Positions 22,612 to 35,910 of a stretch of DNA of 64,000 bases are shown here, one piece after another (within the stretch, counting starts at the first letter, position 1; each line of letters starts with the position of its first letter). This stretch comes from Aplysia californica (lineage: Eukaryota; Mollusca; Gastropoda; Aplysiida; Aplysiidae), in NCBI RefSeq assembly GCF_000002075.1, contig NW_004797404.1:397388-461387 (forward strand), read 5' to 3'. Position numbers and translations under genes: made by a program. The notes beneath the pieces were generated by a model that was given only the letters and a program-made list of their open reading frames with translations, ran no database searches and was not told where the DNA came from.

Positions 22612-25600
22612 AGTTGAGATCATCAGGACTTGCCATGGCAGATTGGGGTTTTGCTCATTTTGGGGATGATGATGAAAATGAAGACGAAGATGGAGAATTT
22701 GGATTTCAGGTATGTGAAATTTTTAAAATGATGTTTCATGCATCCCCCACTCCTACTTCTGACGAATAACCAAGCTGAAGATCAGGAAGAGGTTCAACTG
22801 CACTAGTGATAGATTAACATACATGAGCGTTTGTGCAAAGGTGTTCTTGTACAGTATTTTCTTGGGGGGTGAGGTGTTATTGTCTTTACTGTCATTCTTT
22901 CTCTGTTTAGCTGTTGGTCAACTGCTCCACCTCTTTAATGACATTATACTTTGGTGAAGATGGTGTCAGACTTGAAAAAAAAAGTACAGTCGAACTTGCT
23001 CTAATGGCCACCTGTCTCAAGACATTTACCTGTGCAGCTAACTACTTCTCACTCTTCCCCCTTCCCCCCTCCCAAAGAGAGCTTCTAAAATGTAATTTGT
23101 GACAAAACATCCACGTGTTTGAAACAACTTTTTATACTTCAGGTGGCTGTCTTGGACAATTTTGACTGTTGTTTCACACTGAAATTTAAGTAATTGTGTC
23201 AGAGTTGACTGTTGATGTTTAGGTTGTGCAAACCCTCCTTCCAATTTCAGTTTTACTCATCAAAACTTTGACAAAAGATCAGGGTTGGGTTGATTTAAAT
23301 CAGGTTGATTTAAATCAGTTGATTTTTTTATATTTAAATCAACTTGATTTAAAAAAAAAAATCAGTGATTTAAATCACTTTAAAATTATTTTTTTTAAAT
23401 TCAGTTTTTACATATTTCAACATTCAGAATTCCTTTCCTTGGTTTCATAAAACAGATATACGGTTTAGTAGACTAATATATTCATGCTTAAAAGTCTGCT
23501 TTCCCTCCTTTCACAGTAAAATAATACAGTATTCAATTTACTTTTTTTTCCATAATTGAAATCAGAGCTGGGTTGATTTAAATCAGTTGATTTTTTATAT
23601 ATTTTAATCAACTTGATTTAAAAAATAAAAATCAGTGATTTAAATCACTTTTTAAAAAATGTATTCAGTTTTTACATATTTGAACATTCAGAATTCCTTA
23701 TCTTGGTTTTATTAAACAGATAAGGTTTTGTAGACTAATTATAATCATACTTAGTTTAAAAGTCTGCTTCCCCCCCTGTCACTGTAAAATAATACAGTAT
23801 TCAATTGACTTTTTTTTCATAATTGAAATCAGGGTTGGGTTGATTTAAATCAGTTGATTTAAAAAAATTTAAATCAACTTGATTTTAAAAATAAAACTCA
23901 GTGATTTAAATCACATTAAAAAATGTATTCTGTTTTTACATCTTTAAATATTCTGAATTCCTTTCCTTGGTTTTATAAAACAGATATAAGGTTTAGTAGA
24001 CTAATATAATCATGCTTAAAAGTCTGCTTTCCCCCAGTCACTGTAAAATAATACAGTATTCAATTTACTTTTTTTTTATCATTATTGAAATTAACATTTT
24101 CTTTTTCTTTTTAGACAACACAAGCGCACGCACACACACACACACACACACACTGTAATGAAATGCAAGTTTATCTATGCATAATTACCCCCCCCCCCCC
24201 TTCCTTTTAGACTGACATTTTCTTCATTTTTTGTCTGTAGCCATAATTCACTGATATATATGTATAGCAGATTAAGGCTTTCTTTTGCGGTTGCTTAAAT
24301 TAATAAGTTAAAATAAAGACAATGCCTTTTGCACTAAAAGAACATACTTTTAGCAACCAAAAATCCCAAACTGTGTCGACATTTTAAAATAAATTTAAAA
24401 AAAAAAAAATAGGATTTAAATTTTAAAAATCTTGATTTAAATTTTAAAAATCGATTTTTTAAATTTTTATTTAAAAAAATAAAAAATCACCAACCCTGCA
24501 AAAGATAGCCATATATGTAAAATCAGTCTTAGTATTTTCTAGGCTAGTCATATAACCAAAATTTTGCTTCATTGTGTTATTCTTTGTCTTAAGTAATATT
24601 TATAAGCACTTCTTTTTTGTTTTAATTAAGAGTCCAACTGACACCAATGACAGATCACCACGGTGAGCATGAACCTTCGAAGAGCACTTCAGAACAATGT
24701 TTTCCGTACTATTGATTCTTTGCTAAGAGGACTTATATTTGAGATTAGATGCAGATTTTTTATCTGTGACATTACCTTTGTTAGAACAATTAAGTTTCGT
24801 GGACTGAACGTGAATTTAAATATTGATATAATGGACTCCTGCATATTTTTCTTTTTGAAATTTTGGTTTCGTCCCACTGGTGTTTTGAGGCTTCCGCAAT
24901 GTAACGTCTAAATTCTAAAGCTGCAGTAAATGACTTTACCATGTGTCCTTGTGTGCTGTCTTTTCGTTGCATGACTGACTGAAAGCAACATATTTTTTAC
25001 AGGCCCGTTTTAACCAGAGGGATGGTCTTATTTTCCTGATAGACACATCAAAATCAATGTTTGATGCTGCTGACGATGAGGAGTGTTTATTTCAACTTTG
25101 CATGAAGGTGAAAGTATGATCCTAATATAATATAATAAATAACATAAATTTGTATAGTAAATAGCATTTGCATAGCGCATATATATATATATATCCCTGC
25201 TCAACAGCAAGCTCTATGTTTTAAAATCTACATTATTACCCCAGCAGACTCTAGAACACCCAGAAACATTCTAGACTTCCTGAGAAGCATAAAGTCATAA
25301 CGTTGGCCTATTATCTTCATCTCTTAAGTTTTACTGCGCACAAATTTGTGTCTCTGTGTGTTTAAACCATTATTAAATTATATGTATGTGACTATGTGTG
25401 TGTGTAAGAGAGAAAGATAGATGGGCAGACAGACAAATGAGCATTCGGATGGACTGTTAGACAGATGGAGGGAGACAAAAAGAATGAAGGGCAGAGAGAG
25501 AGAGAAGAGTAGGAGACATGGGGTTTGGAGGGGGGGGGGGGTAAGAAAAGTTTTGTGCTGTATTGTCTGTTTGTGTTGTTGTATTCCATTTTATTTTAAA

Positions 25601-26107
25601 ATGATACTTCCTATACAAGAGTACATAGGTGCAACTGATCGTTTCATTTTTTGAATTATTAATTTTTTTTGTTTACTCTTTTTGACTTTGACTTTTTATC
25701 TCAAACAAAACATTTTTTATGCAGGCTGCAAAGACAACAGTCCAGAACAAGATCATCAGCAGTGAAAGGGATTTAATTGGAACAGTGTTTTTTGGAACAG
25801 TGAGTATTTTAGTTAAAGTAATCTGTTTCTTTGCTGTGTGTATCAAAGATGTAAAAGTAAAATCCTGATGCTGGGCAAGTGATGGGCTAGTGTCACTAAG
25901 GTGTTCATGCAAGTGTAAAAACAGCATTCTTCGCTGTGGCAAGCAATCCACTTAAATCCAAATTTGGAAAATGTTTGATTTTTCGGAGTGGCTAGCCGCC
26001 CGGTCTGGGGTGGCTAGCGTTTTGCTACTGGAACGAATTCGGTCGATTAGCCTGACACTTCTTGCCCAAGGGGATTTCTGTGCATGTTCCATGTTCTGGC
26101 CCGTGGG

Positions 26108-26193
<86 letters not shown>

Positions 26194-26204
26194 CCTCCCT
26201 CCCT

Positions 26205-26255
<51 letters not shown>

Positions 26256-29200
26256 CGCTGACAAAATTGTTTGCTTTCAACTCAGTGCTCAGGGTGTCCA
26301 GCAAAGTCGCAAAGTCGTAAAAAAGTCGTAAATTCGGCACTCTGGTCGCAAAGGTCGTAAATGGTAGTAAATTTGCCTTGAAGGTAGTAAAAATTTGGTA
26401 AACGGTCGTAAATTAGCCTGCATACTGAATGATGAAGCCAGCAAGACTTTTCAGTGAACCCTAGCCTCAGTTTTTGCAGGTCGCGATTGTGATATAATTA
26501 TTCGTTTACCTTTTCCCCGTCCGAGAGTACGTTTCACGTGAAAAGCCGGCTATGGCGGCCGGTGGAAGTGTATGTGACACCGAGGCTCGATCGGGAAAAT
26601 CGAGATCTACTTTCGCTTTCGTTACCACCCTGAAATTTGACGAAGATAAACTGATAACGCAACATTTGTAATACGCAGGTTGTACAGTATAAACGCTGTG
26701 TCGCCGTGCAAACAAAATTTATTAATTACTCGGACTCTGTCACTTGTGGGGGTTTTGGGGGGGGGGGGGTGAAAAGAAAATACAAGCTTTGTCCGATTTT
26801 TAGATTGTAGGGTTCGCCAGCGTGACAGGTCAGTGAACCTTCGCGCGAGGCACTACAAGGTACGGCATCGGTGAGCACCAGCGTTTCTTGGGGTCGCCAA
26901 AGTTCATTAAAAAGTCGAGCGTTGCGAAGTATAGGACTACGGAGTAGGGCAGGGATTATTGATTTTTAAAAAAAGACATTCGGGGGAGGGGGGGGGGAGC
27001 GGATGAAGGCAACACCAGAGGACAAAAACTGTATGCAAATTTCAGAATTTTGATTAGATTTAGAGCCCTCTGCAAAGCGCGCGTTGGTGCAGGCCTTGTG
27101 TGGAATCGGGATCCGTCATACCTTGTAAGCCGTGTTATTGAAATAAAGTGTTCGCGTTTCATTTGTTGGGTGATAGTAAATTAGAACAATATTGTAGCTT
27201 TCTGTTCAAGACTGGCAGATTTTCAGTGCCACTGCCTCTTGCCCTCTCACAGTTCTTACACCTTTCACAGTTCTTACACCTCTCACACTGAATATGTTTA
27301 CTCGAGTCATTACGTGTGTGCGCGTTGTTGTTGTGTAACATGGCCCTGGAAAATGGAGAAGCCGGTTTGGCAGTCACCCTGTGTGTACACATTAGGTACA
27401 AATCTCCCCCACCTCCCCCTCCCACCTCCACCAGGGCAGTGCTACTGACTGAAATGTCTTTAGGCCATTCCCAAAGGGAGGATATTAACATGTTCTTATG
27501 CACAGTAGAATTGTAAATGGGCTGATTTATCAATGTCATGCTCATACTGTGCTGGACCCGCGTAGGGGAAACTGCTGCCTTTTCTGTCCTCTTCTTTACC
27601 ATCGTCATTTTCCTCTACTTCTTTTGTATGTTTGTCACACTTGTGAACTTCTATTTCCGGGGTGCCTTGATAGTCGAAGCTTGGACTTCTCTGTTGACAT
27701 CCACCCCTTGTCGCTCATATCACCTATGCAGTTGCGAGCGCCGTAAAAACCTTACTAAAACTAAATCTAGCTGCAAGCAAGCTTGTGGTCGTCTGTCTAT
27801 CCTCCATTTTGTCGACTGGACTTTGTTGTGTGTTCTTTTCGTTCCATATGTTATGTAATAATAATATATATGTTATTGATGGCGCAGATTAACTCCCTTT
27901 TTCAAGCTGGTGTGGGGCTTGATTTGCTGGGTAGTAAATTTTTTTCCAGGTAGTAAATTTTTTCAGGAAATATTGCTGGACACGCTGAGTGCTGGAACGT
28001 TTGTTTACACTTGTGTCATGGGCCGTCACATGCTAAGACAAGGTCGCGCCCAAGTCTTGCTCGGACGCGAGATAGGGCTATTGAAACATATTGGTAGTAG
28101 AGAATCTTTTATAGCATCACAAAACTTCATTTCTATTTTTAGTAACTTTGTCACCTTCATTCCAATGAATAATAATAAAGGGTGATAGATCTAGTCAACT
28201 CGTGAGGGAAACCCCGGAGAAAGTTAGTAAAAGTTGCAAAAAGTTGCTAGAAAAATTAGCAGAAGTTGTGCAAAAGTTGCGCTAATGGCAAAAATTGCGC
28301 GAGCAAGTTGCAGAATGCGGGCGCAAATTCCTGTGAGGACAGAATCATAGATGGCGGAAATACGTCATCTATATTTGGGCTAATCACAGAGGTGTACCAG
28401 GTGCTCTCTATAGCTTCATGTTGCTTGGAAGGCCGCGAGGCCGTATTTACGTTACCTAGTACTAGAATTAGGTGAACAGCTCTGGGTGAGCAGAAAAATG
28501 CTAGTCATCCAAGGTCGCAGAAATCCCCATGGGCCAGTAGCGTCAGGCTAATCGACCGAATTCGTTTGAGTAGCAAAATGCTAGACGCCCCGATTTGGGC
28601 GGTTAGCACCAGCTTTGATTTTTACACCCTCCAAAGCTCTAACAAAGATGCATTTTTCAGCACCACCAAAATGCTATCGTCAAGGCTTACAAATGTTTTG
28701 CCTTTCTTGATTCCTGATGGGAACAACACAACAGAAACCTAGTTTTTTGCATCTTGTGTGAAAAGTACCCAAAGTTAAATGGGTTGCTTGCGACACTAAC
28801 GATATTCTAGCTTTAGTGGTAGAGGCTTTAGTGAATTGAGGCCCCTAAATAATGTTAAGCACTGCCTATGACACAGCTTATCAGTGAGTGGTCACTAAAA
28901 TGTCTTTTGGCAGGACACGACTACTTACTTAGACTCAGAAATTCTCATGTCTTGAAATGCATGAGGCAATCAGAGATGACCACAGAGATCTGTCTGGAGC
29001 AAAGGCAGAGGCATCACTCCATTTCTTGTCTTCTAGCTACAGGTCTTTCCCTATTGTCTTTCTTCCTGTTTATCTTTGGCCATCCTTTAACAAAAGCATA
29101 TTCTGACTTAAGTGGTAGAAGACATAACAACTTTAGCTCAGAAAACGGGGTACCGCACAGTGGCAACCAGCCATGGCTTGTTTTGAGAATGACTATGCTG

Positions 29201-32200
29201 GTGTAATGCTGTGTCTGTGACATTGATGTAATTTCGTGATTATTTTATGTATATATTGTAAGACCTTTGTTGGCTTTACTTGTAGATGAATAAAAGTAGT
29301 ACAATGTATTCCCATCGCAATTTAATTTTCTATTTCTTCAGGAGGAATCTGAAAATCAAAGTGGATTTAAACATGTTTATGTTTATCAGGTAAGTCTTTT
29401 ACTTAATTTGTAGTTAATAAAACTTGCTGTGTGTGCTCATGATTTTAAAAAAGTAGACTATACGTCTGGCATGCACATAGCAATCAGATTTTGAGAACCT
29501 GAATTTTTTCTTAAATATTATTTGTCTTCAAAATATGCACATAGCTAAAACAATTTTTACATATATGGGAAAAAACTGGCGTCTGCGATGGTAGGTCTAA
29601 TTGAACAGGGAATTTCGTTTACTGAAGTAGATGTGATGAGAGAGGTTCGGGGGGGATGACTTCTCTCTAAGCAGAGGACAATAGCATTGGCCAAGAACTT
29701 ACACACTATGAAACAACTTTCCGGTGTTTTGCAAAGTTAGGTCTAGTTGAAGCTGTAGTAGATAGTGGATCATGGCGGAGCAAAAGAAGTGGGAAAGCTT
29801 CTTGGTCGAGGAAAAATGGCTGAACCTAGCAGATATAAAATTTTAAAAATCAGTGTCAAAAACTCAAATATTCGACTATGAACCCAAATTAGCTTAGGAG
29901 GCATAATTCATTTATAATTTTGACCCAATGGTACAACTGTGTGTATCACCCTTGATATAGCCTGAAATTTGCACATAACAAAATTCATTCCTAATGTTTT
30001 TATAAATGTTTTACAGCACTTGCAACTGCATAAGGTCATATGAGCGTGCGGGACACATTAAATATGTTATTTGGTAGAAATTTTGAATTCTGCCAGAGTG
30101 GCTGCCGAAGCCTACTCTTATCGATTTTAATTTTAGGACCACCAAGGGATCTTTAACTTGCGCAGCTTGCACACAGGACCTCTGAGTTTTTTCGCCCTTA
30201 TCCGAGAAGGTTAGGTGTTACATCTTACCTACCGTAAGATCTGAGATGTGGTTGAAAGACAGCAGTAAGAAGGAGCCAAGGAGTAGCAGTAGAAAGGCTG
30301 CAGAAAGAGTCAGAGGGGACAAAGGGGAGGAGGCAGAAAGTGGAGACAAAAGCAGACAACAGAGCATGGTTAGAGAGCATGTAAGGAGCAGAAAATTTTC
30401 CATTGCTGTCAGGTTTTGAACTCGGGACCTATCGAATGAGAAGTAAACACTGTAACCTTTGGACCACGAGAGCCCCCCTAGCTAACAAAAAGATTTCCGA
30501 GTCCTGCCAACTTTGCTATTTATATTATATATATGCATGCTTAACTGTATACTAGAGAACAACAATTCCTAAACTTCCACTCAAACAACACTGAAACCTA
30601 CAACGCAGACTTCACATTAGACGAACTAACATCGTGCAATGCAGCCCCGGGTCCGGATGACATCCACAACCAGATCATTAGACACTTACCCACAGAAACA
30701 CTTACACTCTTACTAGACATATACAACGACATGTGGTGGTCGCACTCCTTTCCGGAGTCTTGACGTCTCGCCACTCATTCCAATACCCAAACCAAACAAA
30801 GACTACACGCACCCATTCAATTGCAGACCAATAGCACTGATGAGCTGTCTGTGCAAACTTATAGAAAAAATGATTCTCAGGCGACTCATGTGGTTTCTGG
30901 AGACGACGGGCTTGCTGAGCGGTCTCCAGTGCGGATTCAGAAAAACACGATCCTTTCTGGATCACCTGGTCCGCCTGGAGTCCTTTATAGGCGAGACATT
31001 TCCTGAAGGCGGCCACATGATCGCCATCTTTTTCGACCTGGAAAAAGCCTTCGACACAACCTGGAAGTACGACATTCTCCGAGACCTGCACGCTCTCGAC
31101 ATACACGGTCATCTTCCTGCCTTCTTTGGCAATTTCCTGAAGAACCGTTCCTTCCAGATTCGTGCCAGATCCTCCCTTTCAGACCCCCACTAACAGGAGG
31201 AAGGTGTCCCCCAGTGAAGCATCCTTTCTCCTCTCCTATGTTCGAAATCAAAATAGATTCCATTGTTTAGATCCTCCGAAATAGTATAGACAGTTCATTA
31301 TACGTTGACGACTTTTTGATATGCTACCGTTCGAAAAACCCTCGACTAAGGTCTATGGAAAGGCAGCTGCACAAACTTGAAAAGTGGGCAAATAATAATG
31401 GCTTTAAGTTTTCCCCGTCAAAGACGGTTGCGGTACACTTCTGCCGATCAGGCAGACGTGTACTGCAACCGGATTTGACACTATACAGGGAAAGGATTCC
31501 CATCCAGGACCAGCGTTGTTTCCTCGGCATTATATTTGACAAGAAACTCATATTCATACCTCACATAAAAGACCTTTGTGTGAGGTGCCAGAAAACGTAA
31601 AACGCTTTGAAAATTTTATCACATCCGGAGTGGGGTGGGGACTCAAAACCCCTTGTCTGATCCAGGCTTGACTACAGCTGTCTCGTTTATGGATCGGCAA
31701 AACACCACGTCCTGAAAATGCTAGACCCAGTACAAAACCAAGGACTCCGCCTCGCCCTGGGGACTTTCCGCACTTCTTCAGTGAAGAGCCTCCAGGCGGA
31801 GGCAAACATACCATCACTCACACTCAGACGCACACAACTCTCACTTCAATACGCAATTAAACAATGCTCGACACCAGAGAACCCAGCACACGACTCGACT
31901 ATTTTCAGAACAAACCCAGACACCATAAACACCAACAAAACAACGAAAAACTCATCAAACCCGTCGGCCTCAGAGTCCTCGAGGACCTTAAAAACATGCA
32001 ATTTTCCAAACGGGACATCAACAATTTGTTTTCCCCAAACTCTCCTCCATGGCACCTCACCAAGACAAAAATTGACTTACAGCTGACCACTCACCCCAAA
32101 GCAAGCACGAACACCAAAACATTTAAAGCAGAATATGAAAAACTTATAGAAAAATATCCTGCTGTGGAGCTAATCTTCACAGATGGCTCTAAGTCGGACT

Positions 32201-35200
32201 CCTTTGTGGGTGCCGCTGCCCTTTCCTCAAACAGTACACACCAGAGGAGACTCCGTCCCGAAGCCTCCATTTTCTCTGTGGAGGCCACTGCCATTGACCT
32301 GGCAGTGGACTCCATAGAAAATTCTCCCGACAAATCTTTCCTTATCCTATCTGACTCTCTGTCTTGAATCGCCTCACTCACAAACTTCACACTCTTACAT
32401 CCGAAAATAGTCAGATTACAACAAAAATTACACACGTTGGCTGAAATCGGGAAGAATACCTAGCCATGTGGGCATCCGAGGAAATGAGCAAGTGGAGTGG
32501 ACCTCCTGACGAAAGAATCCTTGTCCCTTCTGTTGGGATCAGCGATGAACACTCTCCCACAGACTGACTTAAAAAATATAGTAAAAAACTACACCTCCAG
32601 TCTGTGGGAGACTCATTGGAAAAAGCAAGTAAACAACAGCCTTCACTACATTAAGCCCAAACTGGGACCGAGAAATCCTTCGGGCCTCTCCAGAAGAGAC
32701 AAAGTTATTTTTACTCGATTTCGATTACGCATCGGACACACGTCCCTGGCACATAAATACCTCCTTCAAGGAGATGAGAAGCCGTTTTACCATTAGACAC
32801 ATTTTAACAGAATGTCTAGACTTCGGAGAGACCCGAAGGAAATATTTTAGATGCAAAAAATTGCTAGATCTGTTTTCTGTCTTTGATCCCAACAGAATTC
32901 TGGATTTTATCAAGGCCATTGGGAAGTTGTGAATGGGATTGTTAAAATTTTTTTGGTGTTATTTAAAAAGTTGTTTTAAATTTATTTATTTACCTCAAAT
33001 TTTTAGCAGAGGTGTTGACCAGAGTCAGGCTGTGCAGTGTACTGTTGCAAACAGGACCAACCTTTTTTCACGCTCTCATATGACCTTATGCAGTTGCAAG
33101 CGCTGTAAAACTCTTAATAAAACTAAACTAAATTATACAAGTTTTGCAGTAATGTAATGTCACTTGATTAACATGATAGTGACTTGATACTTTTCTTGAA
33201 GAAATACATTTGTAGTGTATCATCAAGCAAAGTTTTCTTGAAATCTTTAGTCTTTTAAACCCTATCCGTACGTCGTGTTTTACTATCGTATCCATGCAAC
33301 GTGGGGAACTCTGTACCGCCACTTTCAAAGAGGAAATTTACTCGTTAATCCGATCCGTACGCTTTGCTGCTGCACAGCAGTCTGTCAAAATGATTTTTTG
33401 AGAAATACTGAAAGTTTCAAAGAGATCTTCATACTAGAAGAATTCTAAAATGTGAAGAATACAACCCTGGGGTACAAAATGACCCCAGGGGGTACGGATA
33501 GGGTTAAAGGAAGAATGAATTGTGAAGCATCGTGCTGAAATAAGGCGCTCTTCAAAGTAATGAAATTGAAGAAACTGGCATTTTCCGCCAGTTGGGCAAT
33601 TTTTATCAAATTTTTGTTTTTTGGCTCAACCCCTTTCATGCCCATTTGAAATAACATTTCTGTGATAATTTTTCTAAAATACATTGATTTAAGGCACAAA
33701 AAGTGTAAATTTTGAATTTCCAAGTACTCTCTATCTATGAAATTCACAGAAGTTTGGTGGCCATTGTCATGCTAATTTTACCTCTGAAACCAGGCGACCC
33801 CCACCTTCTTCAATCATGAATACCTCGACTTCTATTCAAGATCGATTGGTATTTTATTCATTGAAAGCAAACAAAATTTACAAGCTTTAAGATGATATCA
33901 GTATTTCCACATGCTCAAAAACTGATGAGCACCAACCATATTCCACCGCTTCACGTGACAAAATTGTTTGTAGACCTGTTTAAGACGCTTCATGCTATGT
34001 GCCACATCACCCCCAATTATATCAAACTCTGAATTCCAAGTGGAAAGTGAACAAGAATAAGGAGTTTTTAGAATTGTGTTTTATATATCTATATTTATAT
34101 GAACTTTTGCCAATAGGTGGGTACCTTTAATGTTACATTATGCAGCGCTGAGGGTTGATGATACAGTTTTTAATATTTTGTTTTTACTTCAATTTTTCTA
34201 TTCATGTATATCTCCTCCTACAAAAACATGTATTTACAGACCAACGGATGGCATGCTAAGCTGTGACTGGCGTTACATAACATCTAGTCAAATTCTTTCG
34301 GACGTAACTATGATGACTTATTTCTTAGAATTTGAACATACAATATTATTTTAACAGTTTTCTTATTGCTTTAATTTTCAAACATAAGCATGAAGAGCAT
34401 ATAAAATGGTGAGGATCACAGAAAAAGAAATTTTGAATGCCATTGTGTTTGCATTTGTGTCATCATTGTTATGTCCAAAAGAAATGAAAAACTTCCCGTT
34501 TTCATATATCTTAATTTCTTTTATGAAATTTTGAGCAAACAACTATTCAAAAGATTCAATTTGACTCACAATGCATGTTAATGAAGGAAAAATACCACTT
34601 TATTCACGTTTAACTATGAACCTCTGCAAAATATCAAATATCTTTCGAACGTAACCATGATAACACAAAATGAAAAATACCCTGAAAAGTAATTTATAGA
34701 ACGTAAAATTATTTTGATAGTTTTCTCATTCCTTTACTTTTCAAACATAAGCATAAAGAGCATATAAAATCATAGAAAAGAGAAATTCTGAACGTCTTTG
34801 TGTTCGCATTTATATCAGCATTCATGTAGTTATGAACATAACCACTATGACACATAATGGATAAATGCTTGTCGTCATTTTGGAACATATCATCGATTTA
34901 CATCGAATTTTCCCCTCTCGTTGACCTCTAACCAAACACCGGTGGTCTCATCCAGATCTACCACTACTTGACCTTTGGAATGCAGTGTGATGTTAATCAT
35001 TACTTGGTTTAAATTTAACTAAATGGGGGGAAACATTTTTCGGACATAACAGCTTTTTTCTAACATAACATGTTAAGATTTGATGACGATATAAAAAAAC
35101 TTAAATGAATTTGTCTCATCCATCGTTATTCTTCTCTCCATCTTACATCGCACAACAATACGCTTTGAATGGATTCGACAGGACCAATGCACGTTCCTCC

Positions 35201-35839
35201 TCTTCTTTTATTTCTTGTTTTCTGATTGGTTCTTTCGAGCATAGCAATTGAAGACAGAGCGCGAGGCGTCGCGGGATTTCCTTTACTGAGAAATTATGCT
35301 CGGTCACAGCTTCGGAATCAGTCAGGGCAGAGAGTAAAAACATTGAACGATATTATGCTCGTTCCAAGACCCCAAAATGGCCGATAGAAACGAAGTCACT
35401 GGGAATCGATGTTGCCTTTCGAAATGATTACACGAGTTATTCTCGAAAATGAAAATCTAGAAGGCTCACAAAGAAAAAACAGCTACAGGTATCATTATTC
35501 CTGATATAGCACCACAAGTAATATAGTTATAGTAGTAAAAGTGTTGAAGGAAGAGTTTCTCAGCAATGATTTCATTGTTGAACCTGATGACAGAAAAAGT
35601 ACGAACTCGACGCGTCATATTTTGCATTCTAAAAATACATTGATTTCAGAGCTAAAAATATTTGTAAAATTTCTTCTGATGGCCTGACTGCTATGTCTCT
35701 GTTCTCGTAGCTGAAACATCATATTAAGCACCACATATACAAATTTCAAAGCTGTAGCACCATTTTTATTGGAAAAGGAAAGGATTTTGTAAGGTTTATG
35801 AAGAAACCCCCACCTATTGGCACATATATATATGTTTAC

Positions 35840-35910
<71 letters not shown>

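Larger units (their letters stand above)
25984..28613. mobile_element. Mutator-like long-TIR element with 10-bp target duplication, intron 3
   Basis: The first and last roughly 110-130 bp are inverted copies. GCTACTGGAACGAATTCGGT near 26024 corresponds to ACCGAATTCGTTTGAGTAGC near 28556, and GATTAGCCTGACACTTCTTG near 26044 corresponds to the reversed segment near 28535-28552. TTTGATTTTT lies directly outside at 25974-25983 and 28614-28623. A duplication of 9-11 bp with long inverted ends is typical of Mutator-like elements. No MULE transposase is seen; the interior is a CT microsatellite, a hAT-like element and degenerate sequence. Confidence 0.92.

Noticed and set aside
22572-22634. Upstream in-frame ATG for Ku70
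   Set aside because: It would add 21 residues read through a likely intron end and a transposon terminus; the conserved acidic N-terminus starts at 22635.
26025-26340. Ser-Leu and Arg-Glu repeat frames
   Set aside because: They translate a (CT)n microsatellite.
27159-27608. 149-codon reverse-strand frame
   Set aside because: It spans the hAT-like core and the start of a B-family retroelement; no conserved protein motif.
29589-29830. Tc1/mariner helix-turn-helix fragment
   Set aside because: MVGLIEQGISFTEV is suggestive, but the match is short, broken within 25 codons, and no ends or catalytic motifs were found.
35143-35343. GC-richer segment in intron 4 as an internal promoter or exon
   Set aside because: It has CCAAT and CG-rich words, but no splice-linked frame or other supporting signal.
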